This document shows positions 53,132 through 62,038 of a stretch of DNA of 64,000 nucleotides, one piece after another; position 1 is the first letter of the stretch, and each line of letters starts with the position of its first letter. Under the pieces are notes generated by a model, which was not told the origin of the DNA, did no database searches, and saw only the letters and a list, made by a program, of their open reading frames with translations. Both the position numbers and the translations under genes were made by a program. The stretch comes from an uncultured Collinsella sp. (GTDB lineage Bacteria > Actinomycetota > Coriobacteriia > Coriobacteriales > Coriobacteriaceae), in NCBI GenBank assembly GCA_938005465.1, contig CALLNU010000001.1, forward strand, positions 1-64,000, read 5' to 3'.

Positions 53132-55813
53132 ATGGCACAGACCACGACAGATACCGCTGCCAGCACCGTCTCCGGCGCCGGGGCCGCCAGCTCGTTCTCG
53201 GGCGGCACGGGAACCGAAGCCGAGTTCGGCTCACTCGGCGCGCTCTCCCCCACCTGGTGGGAGCCCGAGGACGGCAGCGAGCCCGAACCATGGCTCACGC
53301 CCGATCAGGCCTTCGAACGCTTCTTTGAATGGACGAGCGACCGTGGCATTGAGCTGTGGGACCACCAAGAAGAGGCCCTCATGGACCTGGCTGCCGGCGA
53401 CCACGTCATTTTGGGAACACCGACCGGATCGGGTAAATCGCTCGTCGCGCTGGGCATGCTCTTTATGGGCATGGCGCAGGGCAAGCGCTGTTATTACACG
53501 GCCCCCATCAAGGCTCTGGTCAGCGAAAAGTTTTTCGACCTTGTGCAGGTGCTCGGCCGCGATAACGTCGGCATGATCACCGGCGACACGCATATCAACA
53601 CCAAGGCGCCCGTCATCTGCTGCACGGCAGAAATCCTTGCCAACGATGCACTGCGCGAGGGCGAGGGCGCCGACGTGGGCTGCGTCGCCATGGACGAGTT
53701 CCACTATTTTGCCGACCCCGACCGCGGCTGGGCCTGGCAGGTGCCACTGCTCACCCTGCCTCACACGCAATTCATGCTCATGAGCGCCACGCTCGGCGAT
53801 GTCACTGCCATCGCCGCCTCACTCGAGGAACACACCGGCGCTACCTGCGACTTGGTCGTCGATGCCCCACGCCCCGTGCCGCTGAGCTACGACTACGTGA
53901 CGACCTCCCTCGAGGGCACCGTCGAGCTCGCCATGCGCCGCGGCGAGGCCCCGCTCTATATCGTGCACTTTAGCCAGGATGCCGCCCTTGCGACGGCACA
54001 GTCGCTCGCCAATTTTGGCATCGCCAGCAAGGAGCAACGCGAGGCCATCAAAGAAGCAGCAAAGGGAACGAGCTTCTCGACGGCCTTTGGTAAGATTCTC
54101 AAACGCCTGCTTGGATGCGGCGTCGGCGTGCACCATGCTGGCATGTTGCCGCGCTATCGCCTCCTGGTCGAACGCTTGGCGCAGCAGGGCCTGCTGCCCG
54201 TCATCTGCGGCACCGATACGCTCGGCGTCGGCATCAACGTACCCATCCACACCGTGGTGCTCACCGCGCTCACCAAGTTCGACGGCTACAAGATGCGTCG
54301 CCTGCGCGCCCGTGAGTTCCATCAGATTGCCGGTCGCGCCGGCCGCTCGGGCTTCGATACCGAGGGCATGGTAATCGCCGAGGCCCCGGAGCACGAGATC
54401 GAGAACGCCAAGCTCATGGCCAAGGCGGGCGACGACCCCAAAAAACTCCGTAAGATTAAAAAGAAAAAAGCCCCCGAGGGTTTTGTCACCTGGAACAAGC
54501 AGACCTTTGAGCGCCTGATTGAGACGCAGCCCGAGACGCTCAAGCCGCGCCTGCGCATCACGCACTCCATGGTGATTAGCGTGGTCGAACAGGGCGGCGA
54601 TGCCCGCGCCCGCGTACACGACCTCATCGAGACGAGCCTGCAGACCCCCGAAGAAAAGGCCAAGCTGGAGGTTCGCGCCGACGAAATCTTCGCCACGCTC
54701 ATCGATTCCGGCGTCGTCGTTCGCACCGAGGTGCCGCCCGCACCCGACGCCCCGGCTGACGCCGCACCGGACATCGACTATGCGCTGACGGTCGATCTGC
54801 CCGAGGACTTCGCGCTCGATCAGCCACTCTCGCCGTTCTTGCTTGCCGCGTTGGAGCTGCTCGATCCCGAGAGCGAGACCTATACCATGGATCTAATCTC
54901 GATGGTCGAGGCAACGCTCGAGGACCCCAAGCAGGTGCTGCGCGCACAGGAGCGCGCCGCGCGCGACCGCGCGATGGCCGAAATGAAGGCTGACGGCGTC
55001 GAGTATGAGGAGCGCTTGGAGCGCATTCAAGACGTCACGTACGAAAAGCCGCTCGAGGATTTGCTCGACGGCGCCTTTGACAAGTACTGCCAGGAAGTGC
55101 CCTGGGCAAACGACTATCAGCTCTCTCCCAAGAGCGTCCTGCGCGATATGCTGGAAGGCGCGAGCGATTTTAAGGGCTACATTCAAAAGCTCGGCATCGC
55201 CCGCTCCGAGGGCATTCTGCTGCGCTACCTAGCCGAGGCCTACCGTTCACTCGACCGCACCGTGCCCATCGAGAAGCGCGACGAGCGCCTGCGCGACATT
55301 ATCTCGTGGCTGGGCTTTGTGGTGCGCTCGGTGGACTCGAGCCTGGTGGACGAGTGGGAGAACGCCGGCAACCCGGCAGCCCTCGACGCCGCGCCGCCGC
55401 AGGGCATCGACGAGGTCGTGGCGGACCGCCGCGGCTGCACGCTGTTGGTGCGCAACGCGCTCTTCCGCCGCGTGACCCTTGCCGCTCGCGAGCACGTTCG
55501 CGACCTGGGCGAGCTCGACGACGACTGGGGCATGAGCGAGGTCCGCTGGCAAAAGGCGCTCGATGCCTACCATGAGCAGCACGAGGAGATCCTCACCGAC
55601 GGAGATGCCCGCAGCGCCGCGATGTTTTCCATTGACGAGTCCGACGAGAAGACCGCGCACGTATGGCACGTGCACCAGATCTTTGCCGACGAGGATGGCG
55701 ACCACGACTTTGGCATCATGGGCGATGTCGACCTGGACGCCACGCAAGACGGCGGCGAGGTCATCTTCAAAAACTACCGTGTCGGCTTTATCGAGGACCT
55801 GCTCGAAGTCTAG
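53132..55813 (+). CDS. Ski2/Mtr4-like DEAD/DEAH helicase (DUF3516)
   Basis: 893-residue superfamily 2 RNA/DNA helicase. A low-complexity Thr/Ala/Ser-rich start is followed by helicase motifs: Walker A LGTPTGSGKSLVA (~residue 98), DEFH box CVAMDEFHYF (~residue 190), MSATLGD, CGTDTLGVGINVP and QIAGRAGRSG (~residue 405). The C-terminal ~450 residues correspond to DUF3516. Actinobacterial relatives are taken to be RNA helicases linked to RNA turnover, unproven. ATG 53132 chosen as the first with a purine-rich upstream (GAGAGAAAG) and a CATAAT -10 box near 53092; the frame from 52961 runs through the repeat element. Monocistronic. Confidence 0.87.
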   Translation: MAQTTTDTAASTVSGAGAASSFSGGTGTEAEFGSLGALSPTWWEPEDGSEPEPWLTPDQAFERFFEWTSDRGIELWDHQEEALMDLAAGDHVILGTPTGSGKSLVALGMLFMGMAQGKRCYYTAPIKALVSEKFFDLVQVLGRDNVGMITGDTHINTKAPVICCTAEILANDALREGEGADVGCVAMDEFHYFADPDRGWAWQVPLLTLPHTQFMLMSATLGDVTAIAASLEEHTGATCDLVVDAPRPVPLSYDYVTTSLEGTVELAMRRGEAPLYIVHFSQDAALATAQSLANFGIASKEQREAIKEAAKGTSFSTAFGKILKRLLGCGVGVHHAGMLPRYRLLVERLAQQGLLPVICGTDTLGVGINVPIHTVVLTALTKFDGYKMRRLRAREFHQIAGRAGRSGFDTEGMVIAEAPEHEIENAKLMAKAGDDPKKLRKIKKKKAPEGFVTWNKQTFERLIETQPETLKPRLRITHSMVISVVEQGGDARARVHDLIETSLQTPEEKAKLEVRADEIFATLIDSGVVVRTEVPPAPDAPADAAPDIDYALTVDLPEDFALDQPLSPFLLAALELLDPESETYTMDLISMVEATLEDPKQVLRAQERAARDRAMAEMKADGVEYEERLERIQDVTYEKPLEDLLDGAFDKYCQEVPWANDYQLSPKSVLRDMLEGASDFKGYIQKLGIARSEGILLRYLAEAYRSLDRTVPIEKRDERLRDIISWLGFVVRSVDSSLVDEWENAGNPAALDAAPPQGIDEVVADRRGCTLLVRNALFRRVTLAAREHVRDLGELDDDWGMSEVRWQKALDAYHEQHEEILTDGDARSAAMFSIDESDEKTAHVWHVHQIFADEDGDHDFGIMGDVDLDATQDGGEVIFKNYRVGFIEDLLEV

Positions 55814-55834
55814 CCGAACTTACCGGAACGAAAC

Positions 55835-55870
55835 GGGGCCGCTGGCAATATCGCCAGCGGCCCCACTTTT
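55835..55870 (+). terminator. Terminator after the DUF3516 helicase
   Basis: GGGGCCGCTGGC/GCCAGCGGCCCC, perfect 12-bp stem, then ACTTTT. Also serves the convergent DUF2130 gene. Confidence 0.9.
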
Positions 55871-55887
55871 GCACTATACGCTATGCC

Positions 55888-57645
55888 TTACTCGGCATCC
55901 TCGACCTCATACGAATCCGCCTCGGCTGGCTCATCGTTTGTCTCTGTCGCAGCCCCGCGTGCCTCGTCAAACGCTGCTTTCATGGTCTTGTTGCCCCACG
56001 TGAGCTTGCGAATGGTAAGATCGTCGGCCTTCTTGTTGGCTAGGCGCAGATTGTTCTCGGAGGACAGCAACGCCTCCTTGGTTTTCTGCAGATGGCTAAT
56101 CGTCTTGTCGATCTCATCAATCGCCGTTTGGAACTTTCGGCTCGCGATCTCGTAGTTGCGACCGAAATCATTCTTGAACTTTTCCATCTTGGCTTCGAAG
56201 TTCGTGACGTCGATATTCTGCTGTTTGTACTCCGCCAGCTCCTGCTTATAGCGCAGCGAACCCATGGCGGCGTTGCGAAGAAGCGTGATCATGGGAATAA
56301 AGAACTGTGGGCGAATCACGTACATCTTCTCGTAGCGATAGCTCACGTCCACGATGCCGGCGTTGTAAAGCTCGCTCTCGGGTTCGAGCAACGTGCAGAG
56401 CACCGCGTACTCACAGCCTTTCTGGCGACGATCGTGATCGAGTTTCTTAAAGAAGTCCTCGTTTTTATGTTTGGTCGCGGTCTCGTCGTTCTCGTTTTTC
56501 ATCTCGAACATAATCGAAATGACCTCGTTACCGCTTGCGTCGCACTCGCGGAAGATAAAGTCGCCCTTGGTGCCCTCGGACGCATCGTTATCCTTCTCGA
56601 AGTACGCGTTAGGAAACGCCGTCATGCGCAGACGGTTAAACTCGGTCTCGCAGTGCTGCTCGAGCGACTCGCCCACCATCTTGGTGGACAGGCGGACCTT
56701 CATGTCCTTAAGGCGCTCGATCTCTTCATCCTTGTAGCGAATCAGGTCATCGCTCGCACGCTTGGCCTGCGCAAGCTCGAGCTCGTGTGCCGCCTTGGCC
56801 TGTTCCTCGCGAGAATCGCGCACAGCCAGCTCGCTCGTCAGTTTGGCACGTGCCTCATCGCGCTCTCGCTCCGCCGCGGCGACCGCCTCTGACAGGTTCA
56901 TTTTTGCCATCAGTTCCTGCTCGCGCAGCTGGGCACGCAGGCCCTCGGCCTCTTGCTCGGACTGAGCCTTTGCGGCGGAAAACTTCTCCTGCGCCTTCGC
57001 GCGATAGTCAGTAAGCGCGCGCTCGGCCTCGCTGCGAGCGGCATCGAGCTCACGCTGCGACTCTGCCGCGGCAGCGGCAAGCGCCATCTCCTGGGCTTTG
57101 TCCGCCGCGGCGAGCCTGGCCTGCAGCTCAGCAATCTGAGCGTCGCGCGCAGCTAAATCGTTTTGAGCAGCGTTGCGCGCCGCCGACTCGGCAAGCTTTG
57201 CTTCGTCATCTTTGCGTCCCAGCTGCGCACGCAAATTGTCGATCTCGCGCTGGAGCTCCACATTCTCCTTTTGGACATCGGCACGAGCCTCAACCGCCGC
57301 ACGCCGGCTTGCACTCTCGCGCTCTGCGGCAGCACCCTCGAGCTTGGCGCGCAGCTCGGCAAGCTCGGCATCGCGCTTGGCAACCTCTTGTGCCAGTTGC
57401 TGAGCCGCAGCGTTCTTCTGCTCGACAAGTTGAGCGTTGCGCTGAGCCTCTGCCTCCTGCAGGGCAGACGCCGAACGCGAACGCTCAAGCTCCAGCGCCT
57501 GCTCGCCCTCGCGTCGAGCAGCCGCTACGCGGTCATTCAGGTCGCGCAAGAACTCCGCATCGCGCACCTGCTTGACGATATCCGCATAGCCGGATGCATC
57601 GACCTTAAAAACTTCGCCGCAATGCGGGCACTTGATCTCGTTCAT
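55888..57645 (-). CDS. DUF2130 domain protein with zinc ribbon and coiled coil
   Basis: 585 residues. An N-terminal half zinc-ribbon CPHCGEVF (only one Cys pair), a long Ala/Glu/Arg coiled coil (residues ~40-310), then the DUF2130 domain (residues ~320-530) with GESLEQHCETEFNRLR, FEKDNDASEGTKGDFIFRE and a nuclease-fold-like core. Family function unknown; a restriction-endonuclease-like fold has been proposed for related RmuC-type proteins. GAGGAG lies 5 bases before the ATG. Monocistronic. Confidence 0.85.
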   Translation of the reverse strand: MNEIKCPHCGEVFKVDASGYADIVKQVRDAEFLRDLNDRVAAARREGEQALELERSRSASALQEAEAQRNAQLVEQKNAAAQQLAQEVAKRDAELAELRAKLEGAAAERESASRRAAVEARADVQKENVELQREIDNLRAQLGRKDDEAKLAESAARNAAQNDLAARDAQIAELQARLAAADKAQEMALAAAAAESQRELDAARSEAERALTDYRAKAQEKFSAAKAQSEQEAEGLRAQLREQELMAKMNLSEAVAAAERERDEARAKLTSELAVRDSREEQAKAAHELELAQAKRASDDLIRYKDEEIERLKDMKVRLSTKMVGESLEQHCETEFNRLRMTAFPNAYFEKDNDASEGTKGDFIFRECDASGNEVISIMFEMKNENDETATKHKNEDFFKKLDHDRRQKGCEYAVLCTLLEPESELYNAGIVDVSYRYEKMYVIRPQFFIPMITLLRNAAMGSLRYKQELAEYKQQNIDVTNFEAKMEKFKNDFGRNYEIASRKFQTAIDEIDKTISHLQKTKEALLSSENNLRLANKKADDLTIRKLTWGNKTMKAAFDEARGAATETNDEPAEADSYEVEDAE

Positions 57646-57702
57646 AGCAGCTCCTCGATGGACGCAAATATCAACCGGCTACACTCTACCGCGCCGCGCG
57701 GA

Positions 57703-57738
57703 CAAAAAAGGCGCCGCCGCCATAATGGCAACGGCGCC
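57703..57738 (-). terminator. Terminator after the metallophosphoesterase gene
   Basis: GGCGCCG/CGGCGCC followed on the minus strand by TTTTTT. Its upstream arm overlaps the large palindrome 57733-57785, so the two folds compete. Confidence 0.8.
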
Positions 57739-57785
57739 AGAACCACCACAAAGGTGCCTGTCCCCTTTGTGGTGGCTCTGGCGCC
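57733..57785. repeat. 22-bp inverted repeat with GTGCCTGTCC loop
   Basis: Arms of 22 bases, 21 paired (GGCGCCAGA.CCACCACAAAGG), around a loop containing GTGCCTGTC, the GGGACAGGCAC core on the other strand. It starts right at the stop codon of the phosphoesterase gene. Member of the GGGAC palindrome class. Confidence 0.8.
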
Positions 57786-58331
57786 CTATAACCCAAAGAA
57801 GCTAAGAATCTGATCGCGGCTTACGGGCTTGTACTCGTTGGCATCGAGACCGACATCGTAGCGAAAGATAGGGCGCTCGCGATCGCGGTTGCGTGCGTTG
57901 GCGCGGTCACCCCTGCTGTGGATATGCCCATGCAGCATAATGGCGCCACGTGCCTTGCCGTTCCAGCTGAGCATGGGGTAGTGGCTCATAACCAGACGAT
58001 GGCCCTTGGCATAGCCGGGAGCAATCTCCAGGTAATCGCGCACGTCTTCCCAAATTTGCGGGGCGTCGGGATCTTCCCAGTCGCCGTCATGGTTACCGCG
58101 GATGAGCGTCACGTTCTGGCATTCGATACGCTCGCGCAGGCGCACCGCCTCCGCCAGGGGCAAACGATAGGTAAAGTCACCCAGAATATAGAGGCGGTCG
58201 TCCGCAGCCACGCACTCATTGATGGCATCGATGACCTTGCGGTTCATCTCCTCGACCGAGCCAAACGGCCGGTCCATGTCGTGCAAGATATTCGTATCGC
58301 CCAGGTGCAAGTCGGCGGTAAACCACATCAT
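57786..58331 (-). CDS. Metallophosphoesterase
   Basis: About 181 residues, calcineurin-like fold. Metal ligands in TADLHLGDTN, LGDFTY, RGNHDGD, SHYP and HGHIHSR, the full dimetal set. Similar small phosphoesterases act on nucleotides or phosphoproteins; target unknown. Start: ATG 58331 has GAGG 9 bases upstream, whereas ATG 58346 has none. The only gene between two palindromes and the small-protein gene. Confidence 0.88.
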   Translation of the reverse strand: MMWFTADLHLGDTNILHDMDRPFGSVEEMNRKVIDAINECVAADDRLYILGDFTYRLPLAEAVRLRERIECQNVTLIRGNHDGDWEDPDAPQIWEDVRDYLEIAPGYAKGHRLVMSHYPMLSWNGKARGAIMLHGHIHSRGDRANARNRDRERPIFRYDVGLDANEYKPVSRDQILSFFGL

Positions 58332-58397
58332 CGTCTGTGTCCTCATTTCGCAACGTGTTCAACTCGTGCTAAGTATACAGACGCAGCGATGCGGCGG

Positions 58398-58577
58398 TTA
58401 TCCAAAGAGCCCGCCGAACAGTCCGCGGCGGCGTTTGTCTTGCTTTTTCGAAGCGTCACTCTGAGTTTTCTTGTCCTGCCGTTTCTTACGATCCTGCTCC
58501 AACTCATCGTCGTCGAGTAGCAGATCCCACTCAAACGGATCGTCTGTCAGATCGAACTGGTCGTCGTCATCAAACAT
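58398..58577 (-). CDS. Small charged hypothetical protein
   Basis: 59 residues: an Asp-rich first half (MFDDDDQFDLTDDPFEWD), a Lys/Gln/Arg middle, and a C terminus RRRGLFGGLFG. GGAGG lies 5 bases before the ATG. Its composition suggests a disordered adaptor; the RRRGLFGGLFG tail may bind membrane or a partner. Opposite-frame ORFs are shadows. The gene lies between HIRAN and phosphoesterase genes. Confidence 0.65.
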   Translation of the reverse strand: MFDDDDQFDLTDDPFEWDLLLDDDELEQDRKKRQDKKTQSDASKKQDKRRRGLFGGLFG

Positions 58578-58595
58578 GGCCGCCTCCATTGCCGA

Positions 58596-58922
58596 CTAGC
58601 GGGCATCCACCACATAGAGGCCAACGCGCACCTGGTGCCACGGGCTGCGCTCGGGGGCAACCTGTTGCACGCGGGCCTCAAATACGTCCTCGTGGCCGTA
58701 ATACATCATCAAGGACAGCGGGCCGACCTCGTTTCCCGGAACGTAGCCAAGTTTGGTCTTGCCATAGTAGATCGCAACTGCCTCGGGGTCATGGGGATTA
58801 TCGCGCTCGGCACACAGCGTCAGCTTATCGCCCGCTTTAAGATCGCCCAGGACCAAGGCGCCATCGGCATACTGAAATCCTGCAATGTGAAATGACAGAA
58901 GAACACGTGAAGGCTCGTACAT
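58596..58922 (-). CDS. HIRAN-domain protein
   Basis: 108 residues, a stand-alone HIRAN fold: FHIAGFQYADG, ERDNPHDPEAVAIYY, KLGYVPG, and a C-terminal strand. HIRAN domains recognise DNA ends or single-stranded 3' ends in eukaryotic HLTF and occur alone or fused to nucleases in bacteria. The protein is preceded by GAGGAG 5 bases before the ATG, and the small charged protein starts 18 bases after its stop. Confidence 0.85.
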   Translation of the reverse strand: MYEPSRVLLSFHIAGFQYADGALVLGDLKAGDKLTLCAERDNPHDPEAVAIYYGKTKLGYVPGNEVGPLSLMMYYGHEDVFEARVQQVAPERSPWHQVRVGLYVVDAR

Positions 58923-59035
58923 AGCAGCTCCTCTAACGGCCGGATAAACCGGTGTGTAACCTTATTGAGAAGTCTACGGTCCCGTGCGGACACAAATACA
59001 TCCTGTCTGCGTCCTTCAATCGTTTGCCTCAACGC

Positions 59036-59064
59036 TTGCGCGACAGAACGCTTGCAGATAAGAT
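59036..59064 (+). promoter_or_regulatory. Plus-strand promoter antisense to the small peptide gene
   Basis: TTGCGC (59036-59041) and TAAGAT (59059-59064) are 17 bases apart. Transcription would start near 59071 and run through the 3' part of the minus-strand peptide gene, giving an antisense RNA. No downstream plus-strand protein gene explains this promoter. Confidence is modest because the -10 is imperfect. Confidence 0.4.
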
Positions 59065-59158
59065 AGGAACACGGATGGCACCCGTTGCCGCGGGTCTTGC
59101 CAACTCCGATACACGTTTTCATCGTGAGAAGTGGCCGTCTTCGCTTACGCGGGGGCGG

Positions 59159-59242
59159 CTATTTCATTCGGCCGATAAACAGACCGAGTTCGATAGCCGC
59201 AATCAACAACGCCAATAACGAAATAACATCGCTTACGTTCAT
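59159..59242 (-). CDS. 27-residue hydrophobic peptide, TisB-like
   Basis: Too short for ordinary ORF calling. Starts MNVSDVISLL, is one uninterrupted hydrophobic helix of about 20 residues with one Glu near position 18, and ends GRMK. AAGGG lies 8 bases before the ATG. Length and pattern match small toxins of type I systems such as TisB (29 residues, opens MNLVDIAIL). A perfect LexA box lies 74-87 bases upstream and an antisense promoter opposes it. It would insert in the membrane. Strong as a gene model only because of the ribosome site plus context. Confidence 0.6.
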   Translation of the reverse strand: MNVSDVISLLALLIAAIELGLFIGRMK

Positions 59243-59305
59243 ACCAAATCCCTTCTAAAGGGAGTTGGCCCATCCGTGCTCCATAACAGTAGTCTAACGC
59301 AAAAT

Positions 59306-59339
59306 GCAGGTAATAGGAACACTTGTTCGTATTACCTGC
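59306..59339 (-). promoter_or_regulatory. LexA (SOS) box within a 34-base palindrome
   Basis: The minus strand reads CGAACAAGTGTTCC at 59316-59329, an exact fit to the Gram-positive LexA consensus CGAACRNRYGTTYC. It is flanked by 10-bp arms GCAGGTAATA/TATTACCTGC, so the whole is a palindrome. It follows the aldehyde dehydrogenase stop and precedes the small peptide gene. The palindrome may also terminate the plus-strand antisense RNA (GCCCTTTTC follows). Confidence 0.65.
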
Positions 59340-59347
59340 GCCCTTTT

Positions 59348-60727
59348 CTAATGCACAAACATGCGCACGAACTTGTGCTTCCAGCTTGCGTAGGGCGCAT
59401 ACCGAAACGGCACGTCCAGCCAAGTTGCCTTGTTCACGATGCTCTTCTTGTGGCTAAACGTATCGAAGCTCTCGCGTCCATGGTACTGCCCCATACCGCT
59501 CGCGCCCATGCCGCCAAAGCCCATATGGCTCGTAGCCAAGTGCATGATCGTGTCGTTGACACAGCCGCCGCCAAAGGGCACGTAGCGCACAAAGCGTTGC
59601 TGAACCGAACGGTCCTGGCTAAAGATATACAGGGCCAGCGGCGTCGGACGATCCGTAATAAACGTCTCGGCCTCGTCTAGGCTCTCAAACGTCAGCACCG
59701 GCAAGATGGGACCGAAGATCTCCTCCTGCATCACGGCGTCATCGGGGGTCACGCCGTCTAGGATCGTCGGCTCAATCTTGAGCGACGACTCGCGCGCCGT
59801 GCCTCCCAGCACGACCTTATCGGGATCGATCAGCCCGCGCACGCGCGCAAAATGCTTGGCGTTGACGATATGCCCGTAGTCCTCGTTATCGAGCGGATGC
59901 TCGCCAAACATACGGCGGGCCTCTTCCCTGATGAGGTCCAGCAGCTCGTCGTGCACGCGCGCATCGACCAGCAGGTAGTCGGGCGCCACGCAGGTCTGCC
60001 CCACGTTGAGCCATTTACCAAAGGCGATACGCCGCGCCGCAACCTTCAAGTTTGCCGTCGCATCCACGATGCAGGGGCTCTTGCCGCCCAGCTCAAGCGT
60101 CACGGGCGTGAGGTTTTTACTCGCGCGCTCCATGACGAGCTTGCCGACCGGAACGCTACCGGTAAAGAAGATCTTGTCCCAGCACTCATCGAGCAACGCT
60201 TCGTTCTCGGCGCGCCCGCCCTCGACAACCGTCACCAGGCGCGGATCAAATGCCTCTTCACAGATTTGCTTGAGCACCGCGCTCGATGCCGGAGCATAGG
60301 CACTCGGCTTGATGACCACGGCATTGCCCGCGGCAAGGGCGCCGGCGAGCGGCTCGAGTGTTAGCAAAAACGGGTAGTTCCACGGAGCCATGATGAGCGT
60401 GACGCCATAGGGCACGGCTTGCGTTTTGCACGCGCTCACGGCGTTGGCAAGGTCACACGGACGCAGGCGCGGACGACTCCATCGAGCCACGTGAGCGATC
60501 TGATGACGAATCTCGGAAAGCGACGTGCCGATCTCGCACATATATGCCTCGTCATGCGACTTTCCCAAATCGGTCTTGAGTGCATGGGCAATATCGGCCT
60601 CGTGCGCCCGTACCGCATCGCGTAAACTCACGAGCGCGCGACGTCGGGCATCAACATCAAACGTAGCGTGCGTTTTAAAGTAAGTGCGCTGATCGCCGAC
60701 GATGCGCGCAATTTCCTCGGTGTTCAT
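59348..60727 (-). CDS. Aldehyde dehydrogenase (class 3-like)
   Basis: 459-residue NAD(P)-dependent ALDH: APWNYPFLL, the cofactor loop FFTGSVPVGK, catalytic Glu in LELGGKSPCI, and catalytic Cys in NVGQTCVAPDY. The C-terminal tail is hydrophobic/basic (PYASWKHKFVRMFVH), like class 3 fatty aldehyde dehydrogenases. It oxidises aldehydes to acids, or works in reverse for detoxification. It starts 9 bases after the alcohol dehydrogenase stop, so the two form an operon. Substrate unknown. Confidence 0.92.
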   Translation of the reverse strand: MNTEEIARIVGDQRTYFKTHATFDVDARRRALVSLRDAVRAHEADIAHALKTDLGKSHDEAYMCEIGTSLSEIRHQIAHVARWSRPRLRPCDLANAVSACKTQAVPYGVTLIMAPWNYPFLLTLEPLAGALAAGNAVVIKPSAYAPASSAVLKQICEEAFDPRLVTVVEGGRAENEALLDECWDKIFFTGSVPVGKLVMERASKNLTPVTLELGGKSPCIVDATANLKVAARRIAFGKWLNVGQTCVAPDYLLVDARVHDELLDLIREEARRMFGEHPLDNEDYGHIVNAKHFARVRGLIDPDKVVLGGTARESSLKIEPTILDGVTPDDAVMQEEIFGPILPVLTFESLDEAETFITDRPTPLALYIFSQDRSVQQRFVRYVPFGGGCVNDTIMHLATSHMGFGGMGASGMGQYHGRESFDTFSHKKSIVNKATWLDVPFRYAPYASWKHKFVRMFVH

Positions 60728-60736
60728 GGCACCCTC

Positions 60737-61957
60737 CTAGTTCTCGTCCTCAAACATACCACCCGCGACGACCTCGTACATACGCTCGAGCTCCAAGCGG
60801 TCCATCAAAAGCGGAACGGGGTACAGCGGATTGGCCTCGGCATCGGCATGCGCCGCCATCTCGGGAATGTCGGAGCGGCGAATGCCCGAGACATATTTGG
60901 GGATTCCCAGGATCTCGTTCATGCGGTCGACCCAATCGAAAAAGGCCTCGGCCGCAAGACTATCCTGCGCGGTAGCCGGCGCAATGCCCGCCATGCGAGC
61001 AAGATCGGCAAGCTTGGGGGCGGCGGCGTCACCATAAGCGCGAAGCATGTGCGGCAGGATGATCGCGTTGGCCAAACCGTGCGGAATTCCGTATCGGCCG
61101 CCCAGACTGTGCGCGATGGCATGCACATATCCGACATAGGAGCGGGTAAACGCAACGCCCGCCTTATACGCCGCCGAAAGCATATTGCGACGAGCGCGCA
61201 TGTCGTCACCATGCTCATAGGCCTCGAGCAAATTGTCGTGGATAAGCTGCACCGCCTGTCGCGCCATCTTACGCGTATAGGGCGTGGTGCTTCGCCCGAT
61301 AAAGGCCTCGACGGCATGCGTCAGGGCGTCCATGCCCGTCTGCCCCGTAATGGAGGCGGGCAGGCCGCGCGTAAACTCGGGGTCGTGCACCGCAAAGCGC
61401 GGGATAAGCACAAAGTCGTTAATGGGGTACTTGTAGTGTGTCTCGTCATCGGTAATTACTGCCGCAAGCGTGACCTCGCTTCCCGTACCTGCCGCGGTGG
61501 GAACGGCGATGAGCAGCGGCAGGCGACGATGAATCCGCAGCAGGTCGCGCATCTTGTTGATGGGCTTGTTTGGCTGCGCAATGCGTGCGCCCACGCCCTT
61601 GGCGCAGTCCATGGCTGATCCTCCGCCAAAGCCGATGATGGCCCGGCAGGCGCTCTCTCGGTACAGGGACGCCGCTTCCTCCACGTTTGAGACCGTGGGG
61701 TTCGCACGCGTTTCGGCATAGACCGCAACGCCGATTCCCTTGGACGCGAGCGCTGTCTCGAGCGGCGCCGTGAGCCCCAGACGGGCAATGCCGGGATCCG
61801 TCACGATAAGGACCTTCTGGATCGAGCGCTTTTGAGGCACCGCGGGCACATCCTCGGCATGCTCTAAAATGCGCGGCTCGGTATAGGGCAGGATCGGCAA
61901 TGCGATGCGAAAAACCGTCTGATATGTTCGGCACCAGGCACGACGGGCTAGATGCAT
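60737..61957 (-). CDS. Iron-containing alcohol dehydrogenase
   Basis: 406 residues, Fe-ADH (DhaD/YqhD-type) fold: GFGGGSAMDCAKG, PTAAGTGSEVT, and metal ligands in GMDALTHAVEAF and HAIAHSLGGRYGIPHG. It interconverts aldehydes or ketones and alcohols with NAD(P)H, recycling reducing power in fermentation. AAGGAG lies 8 bases before ATG 61957. Operon with the ALDH. Two Rex-like operators upstream suggest induction when NADH is high. Confidence 0.92.
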   Translation of the reverse strand: MHLARRAWCRTYQTVFRIALPILPYTEPRILEHAEDVPAVPQKRSIQKVLIVTDPGIARLGLTAPLETALASKGIGVAVYAETRANPTVSNVEEAASLYRESACRAIIGFGGGSAMDCAKGVGARIAQPNKPINKMRDLLRIHRRLPLLIAVPTAAGTGSEVTLAAVITDDETHYKYPINDFVLIPRFAVHDPEFTRGLPASITGQTGMDALTHAVEAFIGRSTTPYTRKMARQAVQLIHDNLLEAYEHGDDMRARRNMLSAAYKAGVAFTRSYVGYVHAIAHSLGGRYGIPHGLANAIILPHMLRAYGDAAAPKLADLARMAGIAPATAQDSLAAEAFFDWVDRMNEILGIPKYVSGIRRSDIPEMAAHADAEANPLYPVPLLMDRLELERMYEVVAGGMFEDEN

Positions 61958-61974
61958 AAAGGAAACTCCTTCAT

Positions 61975-61992
61975 TTGTTGATAGGTCAACAT
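61975..61992 (-). promoter_or_regulatory. Rex-like operator 1
   Basis: TTGTTGA-TAGG-TCAACAT matches 11 of 14 defined positions of the clostridial Rex operator TTGTTAANNNNTTAACAA. It lies just upstream of the adh ribosome binding site, where a bound repressor would block transcription. Confidence 0.5.
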
Positions 61993-62038
61993 TTGCTCGC
62001 CCGATTGTACTCAGCAAAGATCGCAGACGGCCTCCCAA

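Noticed and set aside
59145..59423. 92-codon minus-strand frame over the small peptide
   Set aside because: Different frame from the peptide, overlaps the aldehyde dehydrogenase end and the LexA palindrome; the 27-codon frame has the ribosome site.
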